21,657 bases of DNA from Actinomycetota bacterium (GTDB taxonomy: Bacteria; Actinomycetota; Acidimicrobiia; Spongiisociales; UBA11373), in NCBI GenBank assembly GCA_003486285.1, contig DNGH01000310.1, forward strand, positions 1 to 21,657, written 5' to 3'. Made by a program: the position numbers and the translations under genes. A model generated the notes under the pieces. The model did no database searches and was not told where the DNA came from. It saw only the letters and a program-made list of their open reading frames with translations. Shown piece after piece: positions 6,703 through 14,719 of the stretch (its first letter is position 1; each line of letters opens with the position of its first letter).

Positions 6703-8058
6703 ATGGAGCGCCGCATCTTCGGGATGGAGAACGAGTACGGGGTCACCTGCACCCTGCGCGGCCAACGGCGCCTCTCTCCCGACGAGGTGGCCCGCTACCT
6801 CTTCCGGCGCGTCGTGTCGTGGGGCCGTTCCTCCAATGTGTTCCTGGAGAACGGGGCGCGGCTGTATCTCGACGTCGGCAGCCACCCGGAGTACGCCACA
6901 CCCGAGTGCGACAGCCTCTACGACCTGATCGCCCACGACAAGGCAGGGGAGCGGGTCCTCGAGGGCCTGGTCCAGTCCGCCGAGCAGCGACTGGAGGAGG
7001 AGGGGATCCGGGGACAGGTCTACCTCTTCAAGAACAACACCGACTCGGCGGGCAACTCCTACGGTTGCCACGAGAACTACCTGGTGAGCCGCCAGACCGA
7101 TTTCCAGCGGATGATCGACACCCTCATCCCGTTCTTCGTCACCAGGCAGATCTTCTCCGGAGCGGGCAAGCTGCTGCAGACGGCGCGGGGAACCGTGTTC
7201 TCCCTGGCCCAGCGCGCCGAGCACATCTGGGAGGGGGTGTCATCGGCCACCACGCGGAGCCGGCCGATCATCAACACCCGCGACGAGCCCCACGCCGATG
7301 CCGAGCGCTACCGGCGCCTCCACGTCATCGCCGGGGACTCGAACATGTCCGAGTACGTCTCGTACGTCAAGGTCGGAGCGACGGTGGCCCTGCTCCAGAT
7401 GCTCGAGGACGATGTCGTGTTCCGCGACCTCTCCCTGGAGAATCCGATCCGGGCGATCCGCGAGATCTCGCACGACACGACCTGCCGCCGCCGGGTGCGG
7501 CTCGCCAATGGGCGCGAGTTGTCCGCCCTCGACATCCAGTGGGAGTACCTGGAGCGGGTGATGCGCTACGCCCGGGCTCCGGGCTTCCCCGCTCAGGTGT
7601 TGTCGGCGGTGGGGATGTGGGAGCACCTTCTCACCGGCCTGGAGAAGGATCCGCTGTCGCTGCGCCGCGAGTGCGATTGGGTGGCGAAGCAGTTCCTCCT
7701 CGACGAGTACGCCGCCAAGCACCGGCTTCCCGCCAACGATCCGAAGCTGGCGATGGTGGATCTGGCGTACCACGACGTGTCCCGTGAGCGCGGGCTCTAC
7801 TACATGCTGGAGCGCCGGGGCATGGTGGACCGGGTCGTCGCCGACGAGGACATCTCCCGGGCTCTGGTGCAGCCCCCGCAGACGACGCGAGCCCGGCTCC
7901 GCGGCGAGTTCATCAAGGCCGCCAAGGAGCGCAACCGCGACTTCACGGTGGACTGGGTGCACCTCAAGCTCAACGACCAGGCCCAGCGCACGGTCCTCTG
8001 CAAGGACCCCTTCCGGGCCGTGGACGAAAGAGTGGACAAGCTCATCGCGTCGCTCTGA
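6703..8058 (+). CDS. pafA: Pup-protein ligase PafA
   Basis: Carboxylate-amine ligase that activates the C-terminal Glu of Pup with ATP and forms an isopeptide bond to a substrate lysine. The protein starts MERRIFGMENEYGVTC, with Glu9 and Glu11 in the metal/nucleotide site. Catalytic Asp57 is in LYLDVGSHPEY. The fingerprints YLFKNNTDSAGNSYG, AEHIWEGVSSATTRSR and the C-terminal VDWVHLKLNDQAQRTVL are all intact. It lacks the Dop loop, which separates it from the paralogue at 3139-4635. At 451 residues it is almost the same length as M. tuberculosis PafA. The ATG follows TACCCT by 8 bases without a Shine-Dalgarno. Downstream is the heptamer repeat array, then pafB. Confidence 0.97.
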   Translation: MERRIFGMENEYGVTCTLRGQRRLSPDEVARYLFRRVVSWGRSSNVFLENGARLYLDVGSHPEYATPECDSLYDLIAHDKAGERVLEGLVQSAEQRLEEEGIRGQVYLFKNNTDSAGNSYGCHENYLVSRQTDFQRMIDTLIPFFVTRQIFSGAGKLLQTARGTVFSLAQRAEHIWEGVSSATTRSRPIINTRDEPHADAERYRRLHVIAGDSNMSEYVSYVKVGATVALLQMLEDDVVFRDLSLENPIRAIREISHDTTCRRRVRLANGRELSALDIQWEYLERVMRYARAPGFPAQVLSAVGMWEHLLTGLEKDPLSLRRECDWVAKQFLLDEYAAKHRLPANDPKLAMVDLAYHDVSRERGLYYMLERRGMVDRVVADEDISRALVQPPQTTRARLRGEFIKAAKERNRDFTVDWVHLKLNDQAQRTVLCKDPFRAVDERVDKLIASL

Positions 8059-8063
8059 ATTAG

Positions 8064-8172
8064 GTCACAGGTATCAGGTGTCAGGTGTCAGCGCAGACAA
8101 GTGGGGGTAGTCCTCTCCTGCTACCTGCTACCCGCTACCCGACACCGACACCCGGCACCTGATACCTGATAC
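8064..8172. repeat. Heptamer repeat locus 2 (inverted arrays between pafA and pafB)
   Basis: The left block (8064-8091) has four units read on the minus strand: CTGACAC, CTGACAC, CTGATAC and CTGTGAC. A 26-base spacer follows. The right block (8118-8172) has eight plus-strand units, among them CTGCTAC twice, CCGCTAC, CCGACAC, CCGGCAC and CTGATAC twice, with one unit shortened to 6 bases. The arms 8068-8080 and 8156-8168 are exact 13-bp inverted repeats. The block occupies nearly the whole pafA-pafB gap. The last unit runs into TACCTT (8170-8175), a TANNNT hexamer 11 bases before the pafB ATG, so the array may also carry the pafB -10 element. Confidence 0.85.
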
Positions 8173-8186
8173 CTTCCGCACACACC

Positions 8187-9107
8187 ATGCATCGCGTCAT
8201 CGAGCGGATCATCAACCTGCTGGCCTTCCTCCTCACGGTGGGCCGTCCCGTCACCGCAGACGAGATCCGCCACACCGTGGCCGGCTACGACGAGAAGAGC
8301 GACGAGGCCTTCCGCCGCACCTTCGAGCGCGACAAGGACCTCATCCGCGGCCTCGGGGTGCCGCTGCGCCTCGCCTTCACCGACCGTTTCGAGGTGGAGA
8401 AGGGCTATGCCATCCGTCCCGAGGAGTACGCCCTTCCCGACCCGGGTCTGACCGACGAGGAGCGCGCCGCCCTGTGGCTGGCGGCCCGGATGGCCAGGCT
8501 CGGCGGCGATGGCGTCGCCCCCAGTGCCATCTTCAAGCTCGGCGGGGCCGCAGCCACGAGCACCGGTGATCCGCTCAGCGCCGACCTCGGCGCGGATGCG
8601 ACCGTGTTGGAGGCGCTCTTCGGTGCGGTCGTGGAGCGGCGCCGGGTCCGGTTCCGCTATCGCGAGAGAGAGCGCCGCGCCGCCCCCTACGGCCTGGTGC
8701 ACCGCCGCGGCCATTGGTACCTGGTCGCGGGCGTGGGTAAGGAGAACCGCACCTTTCGGGTCGATCGCATCGCGGACCTGGAGGTGGAGGAGGAGCCGGC
8801 AGCGTTCGAGCGCCCGCCGGGGTTTCGCGCCGCCGACGGCTTCCCCGAGGCACCGTGGGAGGCCGGGGTGGATGAGATCGAGGCCGTGGTTCGCTTCGAC
8901 GCCGCCACGGCGTGGTGGGCCCACCGCCAGCTCGGCGCCGACACGCCGGTCACCGAGCACCCCGACGGCGCCATCACCGCGCGGATGCGGGTGGCCTCCC
9001 CGGAAGCCTTCATCGGATGGCTCATCGGGTTCGAGGACGGCGCGGTGCTGGAGAGCCCTGCCGAGCTGAGGAGCCGGTTCGTCGAGCACGTCCGGGGGCC
9101 CTCGTGA
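8187..9107 (+). CDS. pafB: WYL-domain transcriptional regulator PafB
   Basis: First half of the PafBC pair. In mycobacteria PafB and PafC together activate the RecA-independent DNA-damage regulon, responding to a nucleic-acid signal through their WYL domains. The N-terminal winged-helix region (about 1-70) starts MHRVIERIINLLAFLL and is followed by a linker with DEERAALWLAARMARLG. The WYL domain is centred on Trp177-Tyr178-Leu179 (RRGHWYLVAG) with the downstream TFRVDRIADLEV motif. A C-terminal extension (about 220-306) matches the WCX region. At 306 residues the length is normal. The stop overlaps pafC by 4 bases (GTGA). The start lies 14 bases after the heptamer array and has no clear Shine-Dalgarno. 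Confidence 0.93.
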   Translation: MHRVIERIINLLAFLLTVGRPVTADEIRHTVAGYDEKSDEAFRRTFERDKDLIRGLGVPLRLAFTDRFEVEKGYAIRPEEYALPDPGLTDEERAALWLAARMARLGGDGVAPSAIFKLGGAAATSTGDPLSADLGADATVLEALFGAVVERRRVRFRYRERERRAAPYGLVHRRGHWYLVAGVGKENRTFRVDRIADLEVEEEPAAFERPPGFRAADGFPEAPWEAGVDEIEAVVRFDAATAWWAHRQLGADTPVTEHPDGAITARMRVASPEAFIGWLIGFEDGAVLESPAELRSRFVEHVRGPS

Positions 9108-10039
9108 GCAGCGCCCGCACCGCGGAACGCCTCGGGCGGATCCTGGCGATGGTGCCCTGGGTGATCGCCCACCCCGGCGCCACAGTGGACGAGGTGTGCC
9201 GCCGGTTCCACTACGACCGCAACGAACTGGTCAGCGACCTCAACCTCGTCTTCGTGTGCGGCCTGCCCGGGTACGGGCCCGGCGACCTGATGGATGCCTA
9301 CCTCGACGACGACGAGGTCGTGATCGGCATGGCCGACTACTTTGCCCACCCCGTGGCGCTGTCCGCCTCGGAGGCCCTGATGCTCCTGGCGGGGGGCATG
9401 GCGGTGCTCTCGTCGGGAACCGCCGACCCGGTGCTGCAGAGTGCAGTCGACAAGCTGACCCGCAGCGTGCTTCCCGACCCGGGCGTGATCGATGTGGACC
9501 TCGGCTCGGAACCGGGGCCGTTGGCGCTCCTGCGGTCGGCGGCGGCCGAGGGGTCGGTGGTCGCCATCGACTACGTCGCCATCGCCACCGGGGAGGCCAC
9601 CAGCCGGGAGATCGAGCCGTGGGCCGTGTTCGCCGCGATGGGCAACTGGTATGTGTCGGCGCACTGCCGCCACGCCGGGGGTGAGCGGGTGTTTCGCATC
9701 GACCGGATTCGTTCCGCCGCCGCGACCGGAGAGCACTTCACCCCCCGCAGCACGCCGCCGGAGCCCGGGGTGCGCTACACACCCGGTGCCGAAGATGCCG
9801 TCGTGCAGATCCGACTGGCCCCCGAGGCGTCATGGGTGGCCGACTACTACCCGGTGACGACCGTCGCCAGTGAATCCGATGGAACCGTGATCGAGTTCAG
9901 TGCCTCGGACCCGGCCGTGACCGCCCGCCTGCTGCTGCGATTGGGAGGATCGGCCGAGCTTCTCGCCGGGGGGGACGCCGCGATGGTGCGCCGCGAGCTG
10001 TCCGGACTACGCGATCGCATCCTGGCGCGCTACATGTGA
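9104..10039 (+). CDS. pafC: WYL-domain transcriptional regulator PafC
   Basis: Second half of PafBC. The GTG at 9104, in the GTGA overlap with pafB, gives a 311-residue protein starting MSSARTAERLGRILAM. The longer open frame upstream is only a shadow of pafB. The winged-helix segment (about 1-75) includes HPGATVDEVCRRF. The WYL domain has Trp182-Tyr183-Val184 (GNWYVSAH) and the motif ERVFRIDRIRSA; the third residue of the WYL triplet is Val rather than Leu. The WCX-like C-terminus ends ILARYM. Coupled translation fits a heterodimer. A TATGGT hexamer just after the stop (10051-10056) may begin a separate unit for the next gene. Confidence 0.92.
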   Translation: MSSARTAERLGRILAMVPWVIAHPGATVDEVCRRFHYDRNELVSDLNLVFVCGLPGYGPGDLMDAYLDDDEVVIGMADYFAHPVALSASEALMLLAGGMAVLSSGTADPVLQSAVDKLTRSVLPDPGVIDVDLGSEPGPLALLRSAAAEGSVVAIDYVAIATGEATSREIEPWAVFAAMGNWYVSAHCRHAGGERVFRIDRIRSAAATGEHFTPRSTPPEPGVRYTPGAEDAVVQIRLAPEASWVADYYPVTTVASESDGTVIEFSASDPAVTARLLLRLGGSAELLAGGDAAMVRRELSGLRDRILARYM

Positions 10040-10125
10040 CTACCCCGGAATATGGTCATTCAGGCCCGCGGTGAGCGGCCCGATACCTGAGGAGACCACG
10101 AGACCCGGCCCGGAGAAGTTCACCG

Positions 10126-10416
10126 ATGACCACGATTCGCACCATGTGCCCGGTCTGCGGGGAAGTCGAGCTGCTGCCGGGAGAGTTGAGCCTCGAGCTC
10201 ACCGCACTCAGCGGCACCGGGAGCTACCTGTTCGACTGCCCATCTTGCGGCGACTCGCAGCGGCGCCCCGCCAACCATCGCGTGGTGTCCATCCTGCTCG
10301 CCACCGGTGTCGGATACGAGGTGATCGACGACCCCGATCGCATCACCGAGACCGAGATCGCCCGCTTCACCGCCGCCCTCGACTCGGGCGACTGGATCGA
10401 CCAACTGCTGCACTGA
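10126..10416 (+). CDS. Small zinc-ribbon protein of unknown function
   Basis: A 96-residue protein starting MTTIRTMCPVCGEVELL. Four cysteines, Cys8-x2-Cys11 and Cys38-x2-Cys41 (DCPSCGD), form a likely zinc ribbon at the N-terminus. The remainder (HRVVSILLATGVGYEVIDDP and an acidic, helical end) has no motif I recognise. The ATG is preceded by GGAGAAG at a usable distance, so this gene seems to have a conventional leader, unlike several neighbours. It lies between pafC and tatA. Similar small zinc-ribbon proteins occur near actinobacterial housekeeping genes, but I cannot name a function; nucleic-acid or protein binding is only inference. Confidence 0.8.
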   Translation: MTTIRTMCPVCGEVELLPGELSLELTALSGTGSYLFDCPSCGDSQRRPANHRVVSILLATGVGYEVIDDPDRITETEIARFTAALDSGDWIDQLLH

Positions 10417-10444
10417 GCCGCTCCGGAGAAGGGCTGGGCCGCCC

Positions 10445-10450
10445 TACCAT
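10445..10450 (+). promoter_or_regulatory. Candidate -10 element for leaderless tatA
   Basis: TACCAT ends 6 bases before the GTG at 10457, with no Shine-Dalgarno between. This matches the TANNNT plus 6-8 base pattern seen before several other genes here, and it favours GTG 10457 over the TTG at 10454 as the start codon. Confidence 0.45.
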
Positions 10451-10456
10451 CGCTTG

Positions 10457-10723
10457 GTGTTCGGAGTCAGCCCCACAGAGCTTCTGACCATCGCGGTCGT
10501 CGTCCTCGTGGTGTTCGGGCCGCAGCGCCTTCCCGAGCTCTCCCGCAAGGCCGGGAGGCTACTGCGCCAGCTGAAGGACGCCGCTGACGACCTGCGCCGG
10601 GGCATCGAGTCCGAGGCCGGCCTGGATGAGTTGGATCTCGGGGCGATACGGCGCTCGATGGCCTCGACCCTGGACCCGGAGGTCGAACCACCGCCCCCGC
10701 CCGAGGCGGGAGGTGGAGTTTGA
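10457..10723 (+). CDS. tatA: Twin-arginine translocase TatA/TatB-family subunit
   Basis: Pore-forming or receptor component of the Tat system that exports folded proteins. One N-terminal transmembrane helix (about 8-22, LLTIAVVVLVVFG) is followed by the hinge GPQRLPEL, an amphipathic helix (SRKAGRLLRQLKDAADDL) and an acidic tail ending in a poly-Pro stretch. The order pafC-tatA-tatC in mycobacteria supports the name tatA. However, the Glu at the start of the membrane helix (SPTELL) and the GPQRLP hinge are more like TatB, so the subunit type is open while the family is certain. The stop overlaps tatC by 4 bases (TTGA). Confidence 0.88.
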   Translation: MFGVSPTELLTIAVVVLVVFGPQRLPELSRKAGRLLRQLKDAADDLRRGIESEAGLDELDLGAIRRSMASTLDPEVEPPPPPEAGGGV

Positions 10724-11436
10724 GCGAGACGACGGCACAGCCGGTGACCGCTCACCTCCAGGAGTTGCGGGCGCGCATCATCAAGGCCGGTGCCGCCGTC
10801 CTGGTCGGGGCGGTCGTGGCGTTCATCTACCGCGGCCCGATCTTCGATCTGATCATCGCCCCATACGAGCACGTGGCCGCCGACCGGGCCCTGGTGTTCT
10901 TCCGGCCCACCGAGGCGTTCTCGTTGTTCATGCGGCTGTCCCTCTTCGCCGGTTTCGTCTTCGCCAGCCCGGTGGTGCTGTGGCAGTTGTGGGCCTTCAT
11001 CTCGCCGGCCCTCTCCCGGCGGGAGAAGCGGTTGGTGGTGCCGATCGTCCTGGCCCTGACGATCCTCTTCCTCGCCGGCATCGCGTTCGGCTACTGGTCC
11101 CTCGAGCGGGGCCTGGGCTTCCTGATCGACTTCGGCGGCGACGATCTCGCCCCCGTCATCGGTGGCGACTACTACCTCTCGTTCGCGTTGCGCTTCCTCC
11201 TCGTGTTCGGGATCGGCTTCGAGTTCCCGGTGTTCCTCTACGCCATGGCGCTCATGGGGATCGTGGGCTGGCGCCGCCTCGCCTCGGGACGGCGTTGGGC
11301 CGTGCTCGCCATCGTTACGGTCGGCGCCGTCGCCACGCCGAGCGGCGACCCGCTGACCCTGCTGCTGCTGTCGATTCCGCTCTACCTCCTCTACGAAGCG
11401 ACGATCTGGATCGTGCGCTTCACCGTGCGCCGGTGA
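10720..11436 (+). CDS. tatC: Sec-independent protein translocase TatC
   Basis: Six-helix membrane receptor that recognises the twin-arginine signal peptide. The N-terminal HLQELRARI (12-20) is the family signature. The RPTEAF segment (62-67) holds the conserved glutamate in the periplasmic loop, and QLWAFISPALSRREKR is the conserved cytoplasmic loop. Six hydrophobic stretches can be counted. The TTG start lies in a 4-base overlap with tatA and is backed by GGAGGTGGAG just upstream. At 238 residues it is slightly short but complete, ending with a basic IVRFTVRR tail. Translation is coupled on both sides, since the stop also overlaps the helicase start. Confidence 0.95.
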   Translation: MSETTAQPVTAHLQELRARIIKAGAAVLVGAVVAFIYRGPIFDLIIAPYEHVAADRALVFFRPTEAFSLFMRLSLFAGFVFASPVVLWQLWAFISPALSRREKRLVVPIVLALTILFLAGIAFGYWSLERGLGFLIDFGGDDLAPVIGGDYYLSFALRFLLVFGIGFEFPVFLYAMALMGIVGWRRLASGRRWAVLAIVTVGAVATPSGDPLTLLLLSIPLYLLYEATIWIVRFTVRR

Positions 11437-13937
11437 GCGCCCGCAGCTACCTCGCCGGCCTCCCGTTCACCGCGGATCGCTTCCAGGTCGAGGCGGCGGA
11501 CGCCATCGATCGCGGCGCCTCGGTGATCGTGACGGCGCCCACCGGGTCGGGCAAGACCGTGGTCGCGGAGGCCGCCATCGCCCGGACCCGGGCCATGGCC
11601 AGGCGTGCCGTCTACACGACACCTCTCAAGGCGCTCTCCAACCAGAAGTTCGGCGACTTCCGCCGGGCTTACGGCGACGACGCCGTCGGTTTGCTCACCG
11701 GGGACAACTCGATCAACGGCACCGCGCCGATCGTGGTGATGACCACCGAGGTGCTGCGCAACATGATGTATGCCGACAGCCCGGACCTCGAGGACGTCGG
11801 GGTGGTCGTGCTCGACGAGGTCCACTATCTACAGGATCGGGAGCGCGGCGGGGTCTGGGAGGAGATCATCATCCACCTCGACCGCAGCATCCCCCTGGTC
11901 TGTCTCTCCGCCACGATCGCCAACGCCGAGGAGTTCGCGGATTGGATGCGGCAGCGCCGCGGCGATCTGGCCCTGGTGGTGGAGCGGGAACGCCCGGTTC
12001 CGCTCGAGTCCCTCTACCTGGTGCGCGATCGATGGGAGAAGGCCGGACTGCGCCTCTTCCCGGTGTTCCACGGCAGTCGCCCCAACGACCGTCTGGCGCG
12101 CCTGCTCCGCAGCGCCGGGCACCACGAACGGCGGTACGCCACCCCGCGCCGTCACGAGACCGTGGAATTCCTCGGGCAGAAGGGACTGTTGCCGGCCATC
12201 TACTTCATCTTCTCCCGCAGGGGATGCGACGACGCGGTGCAGGCCGTGGTGGGAAGGGGCCTGCGCCTCACCAGTTCTGCCGAGGCGGCCGAGATCAAGA
12301 ACGTGGCCGAGGCCAACACCCGCCACCTCGGTCCCACCGACCTGGCGGTGATCGGATACGAGCGCTGGCTCCATGGTCTGCAGGCCGGCGTTGCCCCGCA
12401 TCACGCCGGGCTGGTGCCGGCGATGAAGGAGACGGTGGAGCAGCTGTTCGCCGGGGGACTGGTTCGGCTGGTCTTCGCCACCGAGACCCTGGCGCTCGGG
12501 ATCAACATGCCGGCGCGCACCGTCGTCCTGGAAAGCCTGAGCAAGTTCTCCGGTGAGGGCCACGAGATGCTCCAGGCGGGGGACTACACCCAGCTGACCG
12601 GACGCGCCGGCCGTCGGGGCATCGACGCCGAAGGCACCGCCGTGATGCTGCACTCTCCCTATGTGGACTTCGAACGCGCTGCCGGGATCGCGGCGCGCGG
12701 GAGCCATCCGCTGCGTTCGAGCTTCCGTCCCACCTACAACATGGCCGTCAACCTGGTGGCGCGCTACGACCGGGCCCGCGCCGAGGAACTCCTCGCAGCA
12801 TCGTTTGCCGAATTCGCCGACCAGCGCCGTCGCGGGGAGATCGCACAGGACCTGGACGGCGACCGCCGCCGCCTTGCCGACCTCCGCCTCAGTAGCGAGC
12901 ACCCCGGAGTCGACGTGTGGGGTCTGGCCGAGGCATCGGCGCCGAACCCGCATCGGGCGCTGGCCGAGTTCGCCGCCACCACCAGCGCCGGGGATGTGAT
13001 CGAGTGGGTCGAGCCGGGTGGGTTGGTGCGGGTTGCCGTCGTCGCACGGGGAACCGGGAAGCGGCCCCGCCTGCTCACCGTCTCCCAACATGCCGAGTTG
13101 CGTCGGCTCACCCCGGAACGCCTCCCCGAGTCGGTGGCCCGCGTCGGGCGGGTGGACCTGCCCCGCCCGTTCCGACCGCGCGACGCCGCCTACCGGAGGC
13201 GCGTTGCGGACACACTGGCGGGGTTCATCCCCGGGGTGCGCCAGGGGATCACCGTGCTCCCCGGCGAGATCACCGATCCCGGGGTCCTCGCCAAGATCGA
13301 GCTGGCTCGCGAGGGACGTCGCTTGGAGCGCTCGCTCCAGGTCCGGGAACAGCGGGCCGAGACCCTGCCCCCAGGGGTCGTGACCGCCTTCCGGGGCATC
13401 CTCGGCCTGCTCCAGGCCCGCGGCTATGTCCACGGCTGGCAGCTCACCGAACGCGGCGAACGACTGCGACGGGTCTACAACGCCCTCGACCTGGTACTGG
13501 CCGAGGCGATCGAGCGGGGGTGGTTCGACGATCTCGACGGTCCCCGCACCGCGGCGTTGGCGTCCGCGTTCACCTTCGAGCCCCGGCGGGAGACGCCCGA
13601 GGTCGGATGGCCCGCAGGTCTCACCGATCGCGGCGAGCAGCTGATGGAACTGTGGGAGGAGATCTCCGCTGCGGAGCGACGCGCCGGTGTTCCCGAGACG
13701 CGGCCCCCCGATCCGGGCTTTGCCGCCATCGCCTACCGCTGGGCGGGCGGTCGCAGTCTCTACGAGATCTTCGGGGACGACGACGATGCGGCCGTGGGGG
13801 ACTTCGTCCGCAACTGCCGCCAGTTGATCGATCTGGTTCGTCAGATCCGGGACCTGTTCCCGGATCCCCCCCGGGGAGTGCATGCCGCCCTCCGGGGCCT
13901 GGACCGGGGAGTGGTGGCAGCCGAAGGAGCGCTGTGA
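11433..13937 (+). CDS. helY: DEVH-box superfamily 2 helicase of the HelY/Mtr4/Ski2 type
   Basis: ATP-dependent RNA/DNA helicase, 834 residues from the GTG that overlaps the tatC stop. The frame is open far upstream through tatA and tatC but without homology there. Motif I is APTGSGKT (35-42), motif II is DEVH (128-131), the SAT motif is in LVCLSATIAN, and motif VI is QLTGRAGRRG (387-396). The segment HHAGLVPAMKETVEQLF is typical of the Ski2-like group. The C-terminal DSHCT domain is recognisable by ISAAERRAG, GFAAIAYRWAGG and GDFVRNCRQLIDLVRQI. In M. tuberculosis helY (Rv2092c) also follows tatC. Its precise substrate is not known; RNA processing or decay is likely from the family. The stop overlaps the next gene. 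Confidence 0.94.
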   Translation: MSARSYLAGLPFTADRFQVEAADAIDRGASVIVTAPTGSGKTVVAEAAIARTRAMARRAVYTTPLKALSNQKFGDFRRAYGDDAVGLLTGDNSINGTAPIVVMTTEVLRNMMYADSPDLEDVGVVVLDEVHYLQDRERGGVWEEIIIHLDRSIPLVCLSATIANAEEFADWMRQRRGDLALVVERERPVPLESLYLVRDRWEKAGLRLFPVFHGSRPNDRLARLLRSAGHHERRYATPRRHETVEFLGQKGLLPAIYFIFSRRGCDDAVQAVVGRGLRLTSSAEAAEIKNVAEANTRHLGPTDLAVIGYERWLHGLQAGVAPHHAGLVPAMKETVEQLFAGGLVRLVFATETLALGINMPARTVVLESLSKFSGEGHEMLQAGDYTQLTGRAGRRGIDAEGTAVMLHSPYVDFERAAGIAARGSHPLRSSFRPTYNMAVNLVARYDRARAEELLAASFAEFADQRRRGEIAQDLDGDRRRLADLRLSSEHPGVDVWGLAEASAPNPHRALAEFAATTSAGDVIEWVEPGGLVRVAVVARGTGKRPRLLTVSQHAELRRLTPERLPESVARVGRVDLPRPFRPRDAAYRRRVADTLAGFIPGVRQGITVLPGEITDPGVLAKIELAREGRRLERSLQVREQRAETLPPGVVTAFRGILGLLQARGYVHGWQLTERGERLRRVYNALDLVLAEAIERGWFDDLDGPRTAALASAFTFEPRRETPEVGWPAGLTDRGEQLMELWEEISAAERRAGVPETRPPDPGFAAIAYRWAGGRSLYEIFGDDDDAAVGDFVRNCRQLIDLVRQIRDLFPDPPRGVHAALRGLDRGVVAAEGAL

Positions 13938-14671
13938 CCCCGGCCGTCGTGCTGGGGCAGGGGGTGCGCCCGGTGCGCGACCTGCCGCCGTCCCTCGAGG
14001 TCGTTCCGTTGGCGGAGTTCCGGGCGGCGCCCGGAACGGTCCAGCGGGTCCTGGTCGTCGGGAGTACGGCCGACGTCGCCGCTGTCGCCGCTGCCGCACC
14101 CGGCGTCCCGATCGCATTCGCCGGGGCCCGCGAGCTATCCCGGCTGTTCGCGCTCGATCCCAGCCTCGGGACGGCCCTCCGCCGGCTGGAACGCGGCACC
14201 GCGTATCCCGTCGATCTGGGTGTCCTCGAGATCGCCGGCGGGCGCCACTGCTTTCTCGGCACCGTCACCGCGGGCGCCGGCGCATCCGGGGGACTCGGGT
14301 TCCCCTGGGCGGGCCGGAGCGGTCCCGTCGCGATCGCCGGCGACCGGCGGACGATCGCAGCCTCGGGACGGGCGCTCGTGGTGGCCAATGCTCAGCACTG
14401 GGGGCGCTGGACTGTGGCGCCCCAGGCCGCGATGAACGACTCCCGCCTCGAGATCCAGTCGTTCGGCGGCCCCAGGGTCGGGCTGTGGAGCCTGCGCCGG
14501 GCCCTGGCGTTGGGCCTGCACACCCGGCACCCGGGGGTCACCCGGATGGCCACGACGGTCGCCGACGTCTCGCTCCCGGCTTCCTGGAAGGTTCGCCGCG
14601 ACGGGATCCCCGTGGGACGCGGCGGATTCCGGGTCCATCTCGATCCGGGCGGCGCGACGCTCCTGATCTGA
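13934..14671 (+). CDS. Degenerate diacylglycerol/lipid-kinase-like protein (YegS/LCB5 fold)
   Basis: A 245-residue protein whose order of segments follows the DagK/YegS family, with key residues lost. The position of the nucleotide-binding GGDGT motif reads VVGSTADV (41-48). The GTxNDxA region reads FAGARELSRLFAL (62-74). The C-terminal beta-sandwich is better kept: YPVDLGVLEI, FLGTVTAGAG, VVANAQHWGRWTVAPQA, MNDSRLEIQSF, LHTRHPGV and KVRRDGIPVG. I infer loss of kinase activity with retention of the lipid-binding or structural fold. The GTG start is in a GTGA overlap with helY, so the two are co-translated. The identification is from pattern memory, and a structure comparison would be the real test. 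Confidence 0.6.
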   Translation: MTPAVVLGQGVRPVRDLPPSLEVVPLAEFRAAPGTVQRVLVVGSTADVAAVAAAAPGVPIAFAGARELSRLFALDPSLGTALRRLERGTAYPVDLGVLEIAGGRHCFLGTVTAGAGASGGLGFPWAGRSGPVAIAGDRRTIAASGRALVVANAQHWGRWTVAPQAAMNDSRLEIQSFGGPRVGLWSLRRALALGLHTRHPGVTRMATTVADVSLPASWKVRRDGIPVGRGGFRVHLDPGGATLLI

Positions 14672-14684
14672 GTTTCCCGGGGGA

Positions 14685-14690
14685 TATACT
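14685..14690 (+). promoter_or_regulatory. Candidate -10 element for the DUF4193 gene
   Basis: TATACT lies in the 48-base gap after the lipid-kinase-like gene, 29 bases before the ATG at 14720. A GAAGG Shine-Dalgarno sits between them. No good -35 is visible. It suggests that a new transcription unit starts with the DUF4193 gene. Confidence 0.45.
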
Positions 14691-14719
14691 CGCCCCGCCC
14701 CTACCCGGCAGAAGGCGCG

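Noticed and set aside
911..8172. Heptamer arrays considered as a CRISPR array
   Set aside because: Units are 7 bp with no unique spacers and there are no cas genes; this is a tandem and inverted short repeat, not a CRISPR array.
10626..11432. An extended N-terminus for the helicase, since the frame is open through tatA and tatC
   Set aside because: The extension overlaps two well-supported genes out of frame, is Arg/Pro-rich without homology, and a GTG at 11433 sits in a GTGA overlap like other genes here.
11829..14117. A 762-codon open frame on the minus strand opposite the helicase gene
   Set aside because: It is antisense to an unambiguous HelY helicase with intact motifs; its translation is rich in Gly, Pro, His and Arg and low in domain-like patterns, as expected for the shadow of a high-GC gene.
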